NCBI GenBank assembly: GCA_905199445.1
Contig: CAJKGK010000023.1
Location: forward strand, 1 to 58,058
Length of the DNA: 58,058 nt
Reading direction: 5' to 3'
DNA from: an uncultured Lachnospiraceae bacterium
Lineage (GTDB): Bacteria > Bacillota > Clostridia > Lachnospirales > Lachnospiraceae
Shown piece after piece: positions 33,224-41,007 of the stretch; positions within the stretch are counted from its first letter, which is position 1, and every line of letters starts with the position of its first letter. Below the pieces are notes generated by a model that was not told the origin of the DNA, made no database searches, and saw only the letters and a program-made list of their open reading frames with translations. The position numbers were made by a program, and so were the translations under genes.

Positions 33224-34018
33224 GTGAAATATTTTATCGGGGATTTAGCCCGGCTTTTAAATCTATCCAGCGAAATGATCCGCTACTACGAAAAAATGGA
33301 AATGTTCAAACCTGATCGCCAGGAAGGAAGTAATTATCGAATTTATTCATCCAGAGATGTCCTTCTCCTCATTACCGCTATGCAGCTGCAGTCTTTTCAG
33401 TTTAAAATAAAAGATATACGTCACATTAGAACAATTTCTGAAAACAGATATACAAAAGAATTCTTAACCGATATTATTGCCTTTCGTGAACGCCTTGTGA
33501 AAGAACTTGAATATAGGAACTGGCTTTTAATGCGAGTGAATGAACTCATTGAACGGAATCATACAGCTCTGTTAAACGAAGGAAATTTTTGGTTAAAACG
33601 TCGCCCAGGGCAATATCGCTACCCTTTTTTATATGTTGAAAAAAGCGGAGACTTTAAATGTCTATTGCCAGAATCCATTACGAACACATTGCTTAGTGAA
33701 CAAATTCTTCCCTTTTGTGACTTTATTGTAGAAGAAAAAGATCAGGATGAACTGTGGAGTTTAATGATTCTTAAAGAATACGGAGATTATTTGAATCTTC
33801 CCATTGAATGCAGGGAAGCGCTGCCACCATTCATAAGTGCAAATACAATTATAAAAGCATCTGATTTTTCTTTAAAAAACTGCAAAACTCTGAAAGATTA
33901 TGCAGCGCAGCGAAACTACCATCCAAATGGAGATGTATACGGTTCTATATGTGGCGGTATGTCCTTAGAAATGTCAGAATATTTTCTGGAACTTCAGCTC
34001 CCAGTAGAAAAAGCTTAA
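33224..34018 (+). CDS. MerR family transcriptional regulator
   Basis: 264 residues from a GTG with AAAGGAGATC upstream. The N-terminal MerR winged helix (FIGDLARLLNLSSEMIRYYE, then FKPDRQEGSNYRIYSSRDVL) is intact. A dimerisation helix follows (about 75-110), then a C-terminal effector domain of about 150 residues with no recognised ligand motif and few Cys, arguing against a metal sensor. The next operon starts 221 bases downstream with a promoter of MerR type, so it is the likely regulator of the oxidoreductase and transporter genes. The effector may be the transported or reduced compound; this is inference. Confidence 0.85.
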   Translation: MKYFIGDLARLLNLSSEMIRYYEKMEMFKPDRQEGSNYRIYSSRDVLLLITAMQLQSFQFKIKDIRHIRTISENRYTKEFLTDIIAFRERLVKELEYRNWLLMRVNELIERNHTALLNEGNFWLKRRPGQYRYPFLYVEKSGDFKCLLPESITNTLLSEQILPFCDFIVEEKDQDELWSLMILKEYGDYLNLPIECREALPPFISANTIIKASDFSLKNCKTLKDYAAQRNYHPNGDVYGSICGGMSLEMSEYFLELQLPVEKA

Positions 34019-34111
34019 AAGTATTACAGACTTGTGCAGGAAAGAATAAGACCCAATTTGTGCATATTGTTCATAAAGCAATCATCCAATAAACGCATTT
34101 ATGAAATCCAA

Positions 34112-34146
34112 TACCGGTAAGCCCCGTTTCCCCGGCTATTTTTTAT
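34112..34146 (+). terminator. Weak terminator-like hairpin after the MerR gene
   Basis: AGCC and GGCT can pair across a C-rich loop and are followed by ATTTTTT. The stem is only four base pairs, so this is tentative. Confidence 0.25.
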
Positions 34147-34169
34147 GAAGAAAAAATACAAGTTTTCTA

Positions 34170-34200
34170 TTGACCCTGCAATCATTTGATCTCCTATAAT
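34170..34200 (+). promoter_or_regulatory. MerR-type promoter with 19-bp spacer
   Basis: TTGACC (34170-34175), exactly 19 bp, TATAAT (34195-34200). The over-long spacer is the hallmark of promoters that MerR proteins untwist. A small dyad ATCA-tt-TGAT (34181-34190) sits at the centre of the spacer (centre 34185.5 against 34185). The oxidoreductase gene starts 40 bases downstream. Confidence 0.75.
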
Positions 34201-34239
34201 GTGTTCATCCGATAAAGCGGAAAGAAAGGAGATCAAATA

Positions 34240-36171
34240 ATGCTGAATATGCTTTTTACCCCCTATAAGATTGGAAACTGTACAATTCCAAACCGTCTGG
34301 TCGTACCTGCCATGGAAACAATGCTTTGTGGCTCGGATGGAATGGTTCCTGATTCAATGGTAAAATATCATGAAGAAAAAGCAAAAGGCGGCTGGGGACT
34401 TATTATCACGGAAGATTATATTGTAACGCCGGAAGCCGGAAACTGTCAAAAACTCCCGGGACTCTGGGATGACGCCCAGATTGAGGGCAATAAAAAACTC
34501 ACAGAAGCCGTTCATAAACACGGTTCCAAAATTTTTTGTCAAATCTACCATTCTGGAAAGCAAACATTGCCTTATGTTCCATGGAAAGCTATAGCGCCAA
34601 GTGCAATTAAGGATACTGTCACCTTAATTCAGCCCAGAGAAATGACAATTGAAGACATCAAAATGTTAGTGGACGCTTTTGGGAACAGCGCCAGACGGGC
34701 AAAAGAAGCAGGATTTGACGGCATAGAAATCCATGCTGGCCATGGCTATCTAATTGCACAGTTTTTGTCCTCTTTTGTAAATAAAAGAACCGATCAGTAT
34801 GGCGGCTGCTTTGAAAATCGTGTCCGTTTCCTTGATGAGATTTATTTCTCCATCCGGGAGAAAGTCGGTACAGATTTCCCCATCAGTGTAAGAATTTCCG
34901 GAAATGAATATGTAATTGGTGGACGAACAGAGGCCGAAACTTATGAATTGGCACGCCATCTTGATGAATTAGGTGTAGATGTCATAAGTGTTTCTAACGG
35001 CGCTTATGCAGCTGATTATAAATACAAAATGGTTGCAGCTATGTTTACAGATCATGCCATTAATATGGATGTGGCCGGTGAAATAAAAAAACTTGTTTCC
35101 TGCCCTGTCATGGTTGCCAACCGCATTAATGACCCTAAAATGGCAGATACATTACTTGTCATGGGAAAAGCAGATTTCATAGCCATGGGCAGAGGTTCCC
35201 TGGCAGATCCATACCTTCCCAAAAAAGCTCAGGAAGGCCGTTTTGAAGAAATTAACTACTGTATCGGATGTTTACAGGGATGTATTAATGCAATGGCTGA
35301 TGGCGAAGGCTTTACCTGTCTGGTAAATCCACGTCTGGCAAAAGAACACCTTAATGCTCTCGAAAAGGTTACAGCACCTAAACATGTCATGATCGCAGGA
35401 ACAGGTCCTGCCGGGCTGATGGCAGCAAGAACGCTGGCTCAAAGAGGACACCAGGTTTCTGTATACGATAAAGATACCCATTTTGGAGGTGCTTTCCGTG
35501 CAGCAGCTTATCCAATGGGCAAGGGCGAGCTTTCAACTGTTATATCCGGTTACCGCAAACAATGCCTTGAACTCGGGGTTAAATTCCACATGGGACAGGA
35601 AGTTACAGAAGCTCTGATTCAAAAAGAAGCCCCCGATGCGATTGTTCTTGCTACAGGTTCTGTTCCCTTTGTACCTGGTATCCCTGGAAAAGAACAGGCA
35701 AATATCTTAACAGCAGAAGATGTTCTTTACGGAAACGCAGAAGTAGAGGCGGGTCCAGTCGTTATCTGCGGTGGCGGCGAAGTAGGCGCAGAAACAGCTG
35801 AGTTTATTGCACAGACAAATACAGATGTTACCATTTTAGAAATGAAACCGGAAATTCTGGAAGAAATGAACGTACTGGATACAAAATGCCAGCTTTTAGA
35901 ACGAATGGAGGAAAAACATATAAAAATCCTCACTGACGCCAGAGTAACCAGCTTTAGTGACGGAAAAGTTTCCTATAAAAAGCCGGATGATACAGATTAT
36001 ACGATTCCAGCCTCAACCGTAATCGCAGCCTTTGGCTATCGTGCATATAACCCTCTTGAAGAAATAGCAAAAGCCAACTGTAAGGAAGTTTATGTTATTG
36101 GCAGCGCCCGTAAAGCCGGTGATGCTATGTCTGCCACAAGAGAAGGCTATGAAGTTGGTTTAAAAATCTGA
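34240..36171 (+). CDS. Old Yellow Enzyme/2,4-dienoyl-CoA reductase-like flavoprotein (FMN, 4Fe-4S, FAD)
   Basis: 643 residues. The N-terminal TIM barrel is of OYE type (LFTPYKIGNCTIPNRLVVPA; catalytic-region DGIEIHAGHGYLIAQFLS; ADFIAMGRGSLADP). A cysteine cluster YCIGCLQGC plus a further Cys near residue 360 binds a 4Fe-4S cluster. A C-terminal FAD/NAD(P)-binding half has MIAGTGPAGLMAARTLAQRG and VVICGGGEVGAETAEFI. This is the layout of 2,4-dienoyl-CoA reductase, trimethylamine dehydrogenase and BaiCD/BaiH bile-acid reductases. It reduces an activated C=C bond using NAD(P)H; the substrate is not known. Its neighbours are a MerR regulator and an OFA-type MFS transporter, suggesting uptake and reduction of an external compound. 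AAAGGAGATC precedes the ATG. Confidence 0.88.
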   Translation: MLNMLFTPYKIGNCTIPNRLVVPAMETMLCGSDGMVPDSMVKYHEEKAKGGWGLIITEDYIVTPEAGNCQKLPGLWDDAQIEGNKKLTEAVHKHGSKIFCQIYHSGKQTLPYVPWKAIAPSAIKDTVTLIQPREMTIEDIKMLVDAFGNSARRAKEAGFDGIEIHAGHGYLIAQFLSSFVNKRTDQYGGCFENRVRFLDEIYFSIREKVGTDFPISVRISGNEYVIGGRTEAETYELARHLDELGVDVISVSNGAYAADYKYKMVAAMFTDHAINMDVAGEIKKLVSCPVMVANRINDPKMADTLLVMGKADFIAMGRGSLADPYLPKKAQEGRFEEINYCIGCLQGCINAMADGEGFTCLVNPRLAKEHLNALEKVTAPKHVMIAGTGPAGLMAARTLAQRGHQVSVYDKDTHFGGAFRAAAYPMGKGELSTVISGYRKQCLELGVKFHMGQEVTEALIQKEAPDAIVLATGSVPFVPGIPGKEQANILTAEDVLYGNAEVEAGPVVICGGGEVGAETAEFIAQTNTDVTILEMKPEILEEMNVLDTKCQLLERMEEKHIKILTDARVTSFSDGKVSYKKPDDTDYTIPASTVIAAFGYRAYNPLEEIAKANCKEVYVIGSARKAGDAMSATREGYEVGLKI

Positions 36172-36194
36172 TTTTAACAAACAGAGTAATCTTA

Positions 36195-36224
36195 CAGCGC
36201 GGCGCTTTCTGGCTTGCCGCGCTG
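36195..36224 (+). terminator. Intercistronic hairpin between oxidoreductase and MFS genes
   Basis: CAGCGCGGC (36195-36203) and GCCGCGCTG (36216-36224) form a perfect 9-bp GC stem, then ATTTTATGG. The T run is short, so partial termination or RNA stabilisation of the first cistron is more likely than full termination. Confidence 0.5.
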
Positions 36225-36245
36225 ATTTTATGGAAAGGAAACACA

Positions 36246-37520
36246 ATGAAGAAAAAAAAGAAAATTTGTTCCAGTTGGGCTGTATTTGCCGGATGTATAA
36301 TCTTAATGATTTTTCCAGGCGGTGTATTACCGTATACAACAGGATTATTTATGTATCCTATATGCGATGAATTTGGTTTTTCAGTTACATCATACTCTGT
36401 TGTAGTCACGTTGTCTTCGATCGTAAATGCACTTGTGAGTGCCTTTTTAGTCGGATTTCTTTCTAAAGGAAAAAGAAAAAGTATGAAAATCATTATGGCT
36501 GTTTCTGTTGCAGATGTGTGCCTGGGATTTGCAGCTCAGGGACTATGCACACAATTATGGCAATTCTATCTCCTTGCAATCCTATATAATATTGGCTTTA
36601 ATATGATTACATTTGTTCCTGTAGCCATGTTGATATCAAACTGGTTTGTCAAAAAAAGGACACTCTTTACAGGAATTGCCATGGCATGCAGTAATCTTGG
36701 GGGCGCAGCAGGAAATGCCATCATTTCACAGATTATTGCAGAATATGGATGGAAAAACGCTTACATTTTTGGCGGTATGATATCGCTGGTCATGGCACTT
36801 TTTGCCGTTATATTTTTAATCAAACGCAGTCCAGAAGAATATGGAAAGCAGCCTTACGGTGCTGATGAAAAAGATGAATCGGCAAAAAACACCTCAGGAA
36901 CATGGATCGGAATCACAAAAAAAGCTGCACTCAAACAGCCCTGTTTTTATTTTTTGTGTATTGTAATGTTTCTAACAGGAATTTATACTACGGGTGTTAC
37001 AAATCATGTCGTAACATATTTTTGTAAGTCTGGTTGGGATATTACTTCTGCAGGTACTGTAATGACTATTTTTACACTTGCCGGCGTTGCAGGCAGTTCT
37101 CTTGGAGGTGTTCTTCTTGAAAAAGTAGGCTATACAAAAGGTGTGATCTGGGGTGGTATAATGTTAGTCCTTGCGATCGTCAGTCTGATTCTCGGAAGAC
37201 ATAATCCTGTATTTGCATACATTTTTGCACTGCTGCTGGGATTGAGCTGCTACATGGGTGTTCTGTTTCCTTCACAGGCAGTTATGAATACGCTGGGAAC
37301 AAAAGATTATGCCTCACTATATGGCCTCACCTATTCATTCTATCTGATCGGCGCATCTATTTCTGTCCCACTTATCGCAGTCATATCCGAAAATATTGGT
37401 TATATACCCGCATGGGTTGGGATCATCATCGCAATCATCCTGATTGCCGCACTACACTTAAAATGTATCAGCGCAGGCAACAAATTAAGAAAAGAATTCA
37501 ACACCTGCAATAGAGTTTAA
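36246..37520 (+). CDS. MFS transporter, oxalate/formate antiporter-like (OFA) group
   Basis: 424 residues, twelve predicted helices with a cytoplasmic loop near residues 200-220 (GKQPYGADEKDESAKNTSG). N-terminal WAVFAGCIILMIFPGGVLPY and the repeat motif of MFS (FLVGFLSKGKRK) are clear. The OFA placement is from overall appearance. It is the second gene of the MerR-linked operon and probably imports the substrate, or exports the product, of the flavoprotein. AAAGGAAACAC precedes the ATG. Confidence 0.82.
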   Translation: MKKKKKICSSWAVFAGCIILMIFPGGVLPYTTGLFMYPICDEFGFSVTSYSVVVTLSSIVNALVSAFLVGFLSKGKRKSMKIIMAVSVADVCLGFAAQGLCTQLWQFYLLAILYNIGFNMITFVPVAMLISNWFVKKRTLFTGIAMACSNLGGAAGNAIISQIIAEYGWKNAYIFGGMISLVMALFAVIFLIKRSPEEYGKQPYGADEKDESAKNTSGTWIGITKKAALKQPCFYFLCIVMFLTGIYTTGVTNHVVTYFCKSGWDITSAGTVMTIFTLAGVAGSSLGGVLLEKVGYTKGVIWGGIMLVLAIVSLILGRHNPVFAYIFALLLGLSCYMGVLFPSQAVMNTLGTKDYASLYGLTYSFYLIGASISVPLIAVISENIGYIPAWVGIIIAIILIAALHLKCISAGNKLRKEFNTCNRV

Positions 37521-37565
37521 AGTAAAATTATCCGTTATACACTCTTATAAAGTATATATACGTCA

Positions 37566-37600
37566 AAAACCTTCAGAGTCTCTCATCCTCTGAAGGTTTT
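37566..37600. terminator. Bidirectional terminator after the MFS gene
   Basis: AAAACCTTCAGAG (37566-37578) and CTCTGAAGGTTTT (37588-37600) form a perfect 13-bp stem with a 9-nt loop. Confidence 0.85.
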
Positions 37601-37639
37601 ATTGTCTATCAGCACCACCCCATTCTATTTCTCGAAATT

Positions 37640-37800
37640 CACATCTATACCTTCCTAACTGGCTCTGCTGTGATATTGAGATTGTGTCACCGTCCCGGTG
37701 CGACCAACACCGAAGCGGCGATATATCTAAAGATATACTGCTTTCAAATCACGGAAAGCCTTGATTTTACTGAAAATATGCTGCGTTTTATGGGTTTTGG
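37640..37800. other. Unexplained hairpin-rich non-coding stretch
   Basis: The 433-base gap before the VTT gene contains, in a row, CACCG-tc-CCGGTG, CGGTG-N7-CACCG, TATATC-taaa-GATATA and AAATCA-N9-TGATTT, with no reading frame. It is GC-richer than the flanking DNA. It could be a structured RNA, a repeated element, or a remnant of an integrated element. The last 150 bases are AT-rich and hold a weak promoter, TTGGCT-N16-TAAAAT (37838-37865), for the VTT gene. Confidence 0.35.
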
Positions 37801-37953
37801 ACAATTTTTTATTTTTTAACAAGATTTTAAAATTTCTTTGGCTTTTGTTCCAATTTTCTTAAAATATGTGCGGTATCCTTTTATACATCAGAAAAGAGAG
37901 CAACACATCCGGCTTTAACCGAGTGAAAAAAATTTTTTAAAGGAGTGCCGCAT

Positions 37954-38550
37954 ATGACAGCCAAGAAAAACTACCTTCCCATAATATCCAAAATCTCAAC
38001 ATTCGTCATCATCGCAGCCGTCGGTGCCTTTACAGTTTACGGCTATCAGCTGGGAATTTTTGAATCCATTGAGACCTTCCAGCATTTTATTGAAAAAACC
38101 GGCATCTGGGGGCCATTAATATTTCTGTCATTTCAGGCAGTACAGGTCATTATTCCCATACTGCCCGGTGTCGTCACCTGCGTGGCAGGGCCTTTGATTT
38201 TCGGCCCTCTGGAAGGCTTTTTATATAGTTATATCAGCATTTGTCTGGGATCTCTGATCGCCTTTTATTTTGCCAGAAAATACGGAACAAATATTGTTAA
38301 AAAATTTATCAGTGAAAAAAATTATGAAAAATATTCCGGCTGGCTGGAACGTGGAAAAAAATTTGATATTTTCTTTACACTGGCCATTTTCTTTCCGGTG
38401 GCCCCGGATGATATTTTATGTTTTCTGGCCGGGCTTACAAAAATGACCTGGAAAAAGTTTGCTGCAATCATTGTCTTTGGAAAACCCTTTGTCATTGGTG
38501 CCTACAGCTTAGCAGCCATGGGCTTTACGGAAATTCTTAATTTTATATAA
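37954..38550 (+). CDS. VTT-domain membrane protein (TVP38/TMEM64, DedA superfamily)
   Basis: 198 residues. One N-terminal helix (STFVIIAAVGAFTVYGYQ) is followed by a VTT domain: FQAVQVIIPILPGVVTCVAG, YSYISICLGSLIAFYFARKYG and FFPVAPDDILCFLAGLTKM. Such proteins are related to DedA and implicated in lipid scrambling or flipping and proton-linked transport. A GTG at 37945 in frame lies inside the ribosome binding site AGGAGTG, so ATG 37954 is the start. Monocistronic. Confidence 0.82.
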   Translation: MTAKKNYLPIISKISTFVIIAAVGAFTVYGYQLGIFESIETFQHFIEKTGIWGPLIFLSFQAVQVIIPILPGVVTCVAGPLIFGPLEGFLYSYISICLGSLIAFYFARKYGTNIVKKFISEKNYEKYSGWLERGKKFDIFFTLAIFFPVAPDDILCFLAGLTKMTWKKFAAIIVFGKPFVIGAYSLAAMGFTEILNFI

Positions 38551-38583
38551 ATCAAATTCATTTTTATCACATCTGCAGCAAAC

Positions 38584-38835
38584 TCACTCCAGGAGCCCGC
38601 AAAGTTTTAACTTTCGGGCTCTTGGCAGTTGTTTGAGGGCATATTCTCTGGCCATGGCCGCCTGTTTTGTCTCGTAACATTCATAATAAACCAGTTCTAC
38701 CGGACGCCGTGCCCGGGTATATTTGGCACCGCTTCCCTGATTATGCATCCTGACCCGTCGTTCTAAATCCGTGGTATAGCCAGTGTAGAGTGTCTCATCT
38801 GCACAGCGCACAATATATGTATAGTAATTTTCCAA
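38584..38835 (-). CDS. GIY-YIG nuclease domain protein (UPF0213/YhbQ-like)
   Basis: 83 residues, a bare GIY-YIG domain: YYTYIVRCADETLYTGYTTD holds the GIY/YIG equivalents, RRVRMHNQGSGAKYTRAR the conserved Arg and Asn/Ala-Lys-Tyr segment, and AMAREYALKQL the catalytic Glu. Its cellular role is unclear; small members have been linked to DNA repair or nuclease activity. Start is TTG with GAGGAG upstream. The leader is unusual: a structured element and terminator hairpin end only 24 bases before the start, leaving no room for a separate promoter in between. Confidence 0.85.
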   Translation of the reverse strand: MENYYTYIVRCADETLYTGYTTDLERRVRMHNQGSGAKYTRARRPVELVYYECYETKQAAMAREYALKQLPRARKLKLCGLLE

Positions 38836-38859
38836 TCGTATTTCTCCTCTGTATACAGC

Positions 38860-39023
38860 AAAAGCCCCGGCCTCAGGAAATCTTCCTGCAGGGCGGGGCG
38901 AATCTATGAAAAGCAGCCCAAATTTAAGATTACCAGGCGGCAGTTCATGCCGCAGTGCAATTTGCCGGCCGCGTATTTTTTATGTAATACCTTTTACCGG
39001 CATCTGCTTCTCTTTTCATAGAT
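38860..39023 (-). promoter_or_regulatory. Riboswitch-like structured leader with terminator before the GIY-YIG gene
   Basis: Minus strand: a long-range stem P1 is formed by ATCTATGAAAAG...AAGCAG (39023-39004) with CTGCTTTTCATAGAT (38916-38902). It encloses a GCCGG/CCGGC arm with an inner GTATT/AATAC helix and a GCGGCA-N5-TGCCGC hairpin, giving a three-way junction. Directly after P1 comes a terminator (38899-38864: GCCCCG...CGGGGC with inner CAGGAA-gat-TTCCTG) and TTTT, then the ribosome binding site of the GIY-YIG gene. Aptamer, terminator, RBS is the architecture of a riboswitch or attenuator. I do not recognise a known class. A 6S-like sRNA ended by its own terminator is the alternative. 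Confidence 0.5.
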
Positions 39024-39069
39024 AATAACAATATATGCATCCCTGATCGATAGGTGCACACGCCTGCAG

Positions 39070-39112
39070 GAAAACGGGCCACAGTCCCGATTACCGGTAT
39101 GTGCCCCGTTTA
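39070..39112 (-). terminator. Intrinsic terminator of the spoIIQ-like gene
   Basis: Minus strand AAACGGG and CCCGTTT pair, then after one mismatch CACA pairs with TGTG, with an inner CCG/CGG; the last arm ends in TTTT. It lies just after the stop codon and isolates the leader element downstream. Confidence 0.65.
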
Positions 39113-39116
39113 TATT

Positions 39117-39950
39117 TTATTCCATGTAAGCTTTTGGATCAATAGGCTGATCATCTTTTTTTACCTGAAAATTCAGATGCGCACCTTCCTGTGTAAAATA
39201 CTTGGTTGGCTGAGCAATACTGCCCAGTGCCTGTCCTTTGACAACAACATCTCCCGCTTTGACAGGAACATCCTTTAACTGTCCATAAACAGCGGTATAG
39301 CCATTACCCATATCAACCGTAACCGTATTTCCAAGGCTTGCGTCATTTTCAACAGAAACAACGGTACCGTCAAAAGCCGCATTAACCGGTGTATTTACAT
39401 CGGCAGCAATAAGAATCCCGGGATTACACTTATACTGATCCAGTGTTTTATAATAGATCGTTGTATCCATACTGTAATCCAGAATAATTTCACCCTGCAG
39501 AGGCCAGCTCATTTTCTGATGCTCATCAAAACCAGCTGCTGCCGAATCTCCTGTTTGTTCACTGGCCTGATCCCAACTGCTGCCGGTTTCCTGAGTCGTG
39601 TCGCGCTCTGACTGCGCCTGGTTTTCTCCTACAGCCTGAGCATTGGCAGCTGCCGCCGCGCTTTCCTCAAGGCTGTTGAGAATATCCTGAATCTGATCTG
39701 CATTATAGCCTTCCGTATAGTCCAGATCATGGTCATTATCTTTGGTTCGATGGTCTGCGACTGCATTGCTGTTTTTTGATTCCTCCGGTGCATCTTCAAA
39801 TCCTGCCGCATTTTCGGCCAGCTGCTGTTCCTGCTGTTTTGACTGGTAATTTACAATACCCGCTACTGCGAGAATGGCCAAGGCGCAAACACCAATGGCA
39901 AGATAAAATCCTTTGCTTCTGATAAATTTTGAAAAATTGTCTTTCACCAT
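39117..39950 (-). CDS. spoIIQ: SpoIIQ-like M23 peptidase-domain membrane protein
   Basis: 277 residues. One N-terminal membrane helix (GFYLAIGVCALAILAVAGIV), a Gln/Asp/Glu-rich linker of about 100 residues, then a LytM/M23 domain (KMSWPLQGEIILDYSMDTTI, AAFDGTVVSVEND, GNGYTAVYGQLKDV, KGQALGSI, AHLNFQVKKDDQPIDP). The zinc ligands are partly changed: the HxxxD region reads LDYSMDTTIYY, while the late HLNFQV retains the His, so catalysis is doubtful. SpoIIQ joins SpoIIIAH across the forespore double membrane and is often non-catalytic in form. AGAGGTGATT precedes ATG 39950. It lies downstream of spoIID, a usual clostridial order. Confidence 0.82.
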   Translation of the reverse strand: MVKDNFSKFIRSKGFYLAIGVCALAILAVAGIVNYQSKQQEQQLAENAAGFEDAPEESKNSNAVADHRTKDNDHDLDYTEGYNADQIQDILNSLEESAAAAANAQAVGENQAQSERDTTQETGSSWDQASEQTGDSAAAGFDEHQKMSWPLQGEIILDYSMDTTIYYKTLDQYKCNPGILIAADVNTPVNAAFDGTVVSVENDASLGNTVTVDMGNGYTAVYGQLKDVPVKAGDVVVKGQALGSIAQPTKYFTQEGAHLNFQVKKDDQPIDPKAYME

Positions 39951-40002
39951 AATCACCTCTAACCATAGTCTCACCATCCGTTAAAGGTTTTATACAGACA
40001 AT

Positions 40003-40938
40003 TCAAAGAATTTCTATGTTTGTCCCCGGAAAATAATAGGCGAGAATTTCTTCATACCCCTTTCCTTCCCGCGCCATAACATCAGCCCCCCACTGGCTTA
40101 AACCGACACCGTGTCCCCATCCCCGAACCGTAAAGGAAATCAAACGGCTTTTCACTTTCATTTCAAAAGCTGCTGAAGGCAAATCAAGGGCCGCACGAAA
40201 ATCTTCCCCGGTCATTGTTTCGCTGCCTGCCTGAATCTGGGTTACATAACCGGCTTTGTCCCTGGAAAGAATCTGAAGTTCGCCTTTTAAGCCATGATCC
40301 CCGGTCAAAATCTCGGGACAGGCATCCCGCAGCTTTTCCACACACGCATCCATAGGTAAAATAAGCTCTGTCTCATAAAACGGGCAGTCCTGATCCATAC
40401 TGCTGTCCACACCGGTAAGCCATGGAATTTCACTTCCCCAAATATCTGCGGCATTCCTTGTTGTGCCGCTGCTGCATTTAAAAAATACAGGAATCACTTC
40501 GCCGCCCTGATAGCTGAGAACCTCCTGGGAAGTCTCTGTGACAGCGGCTTTAAGCCGGGCTTTATATGATTCATAATTTCCACCGTAAATGCGCTTTAGC
40601 TTTTCATCATCATACCATGTCTGATTCAGCTCCTGGGCCGGAATCCGCTCCGACTGTCCGATCACATTCATCATACATGTCCGGGCCATCACCGCCTGAG
40701 CCTTCAAAGCTTCCTCATGGCTGGCCGGATCAATCTGAGCGGCCAGAACCCCAATTGTATATTCATCCAGATCCATGGCTTCCACGGTTTCTCCCTGGCT
40801 GATATAAACCGTAATTCCAGAGGTATTTAAATCCCCCTCTGTTTCATCTGACAGCCCTTCTAAAACCAGCGTAACCAGACATGGGAAGCCGATACAGGCA
40901 CATACTGCCGCAAAAAAAGCAATGATCTTTTTTTTCAC
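40003..40938 (-). CDS. spoIID: Stage II sporulation protein D (SpoIID, peptidoglycan lytic transglycosylase)
   Basis: 311 residues. Signal-anchor helix (IIAFFAAVCACIGFPCLVTL), then the SpoIID/LytB domain: GVLAAQIDPASHEEALKAQA, ARTCMMNVIG, FFKCSSGTTRNAADIWGSEI and the C-terminal RGWGHGVGLSQWGADVMARE. With SpoIIM and SpoIIP it degrades septal peptidoglycan during engulfment; the catalytic Glu lies in the EEALKAQA region. Start is GTG 40938 (TTG 40941 also possible) after GGGAG. Pairing with the spoIIQ-like gene downstream shows that the organism carries engulfment functions. Confidence 0.92.
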   Translation of the reverse strand: MKKKIIAFFAAVCACIGFPCLVTLVLEGLSDETEGDLNTSGITVYISQGETVEAMDLDEYTIGVLAAQIDPASHEEALKAQAVMARTCMMNVIGQSERIPAQELNQTWYDDEKLKRIYGGNYESYKARLKAAVTETSQEVLSYQGGEVIPVFFKCSSGTTRNAADIWGSEIPWLTGVDSSMDQDCPFYETELILPMDACVEKLRDACPEILTGDHGLKGELQILSRDKAGYVTQIQAGSETMTGEDFRAALDLPSAAFEMKVKSRLISFTVRGWGHGVGLSQWGADVMAREGKGYEEILAYYFPGTNIEIL

Positions 40939-41007
40939 CAAATTCCACTCCCGGGCTTTTATTTTATTGTATGTCCCGCAGGGAATGTCCCATGTCTGTC
41001 TTCACAA

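Noticed and set aside
37640..37800. Hairpin cluster as tRNA or rRNA fragment
   Set aside because: No T-loop (GTTCGA-type) or anticodon-arm pattern; no recognised rRNA segment.
38860..39023. Leader as 6S RNA or ZTP riboswitch
   Set aside because: A separate terminator hairpin beyond the closing stem and a length near 160 nt do not fit 6S. A CCGCCTGG string recalls the ZTP class, but the other conserved ZTP segments are absent. Left as unidentified.
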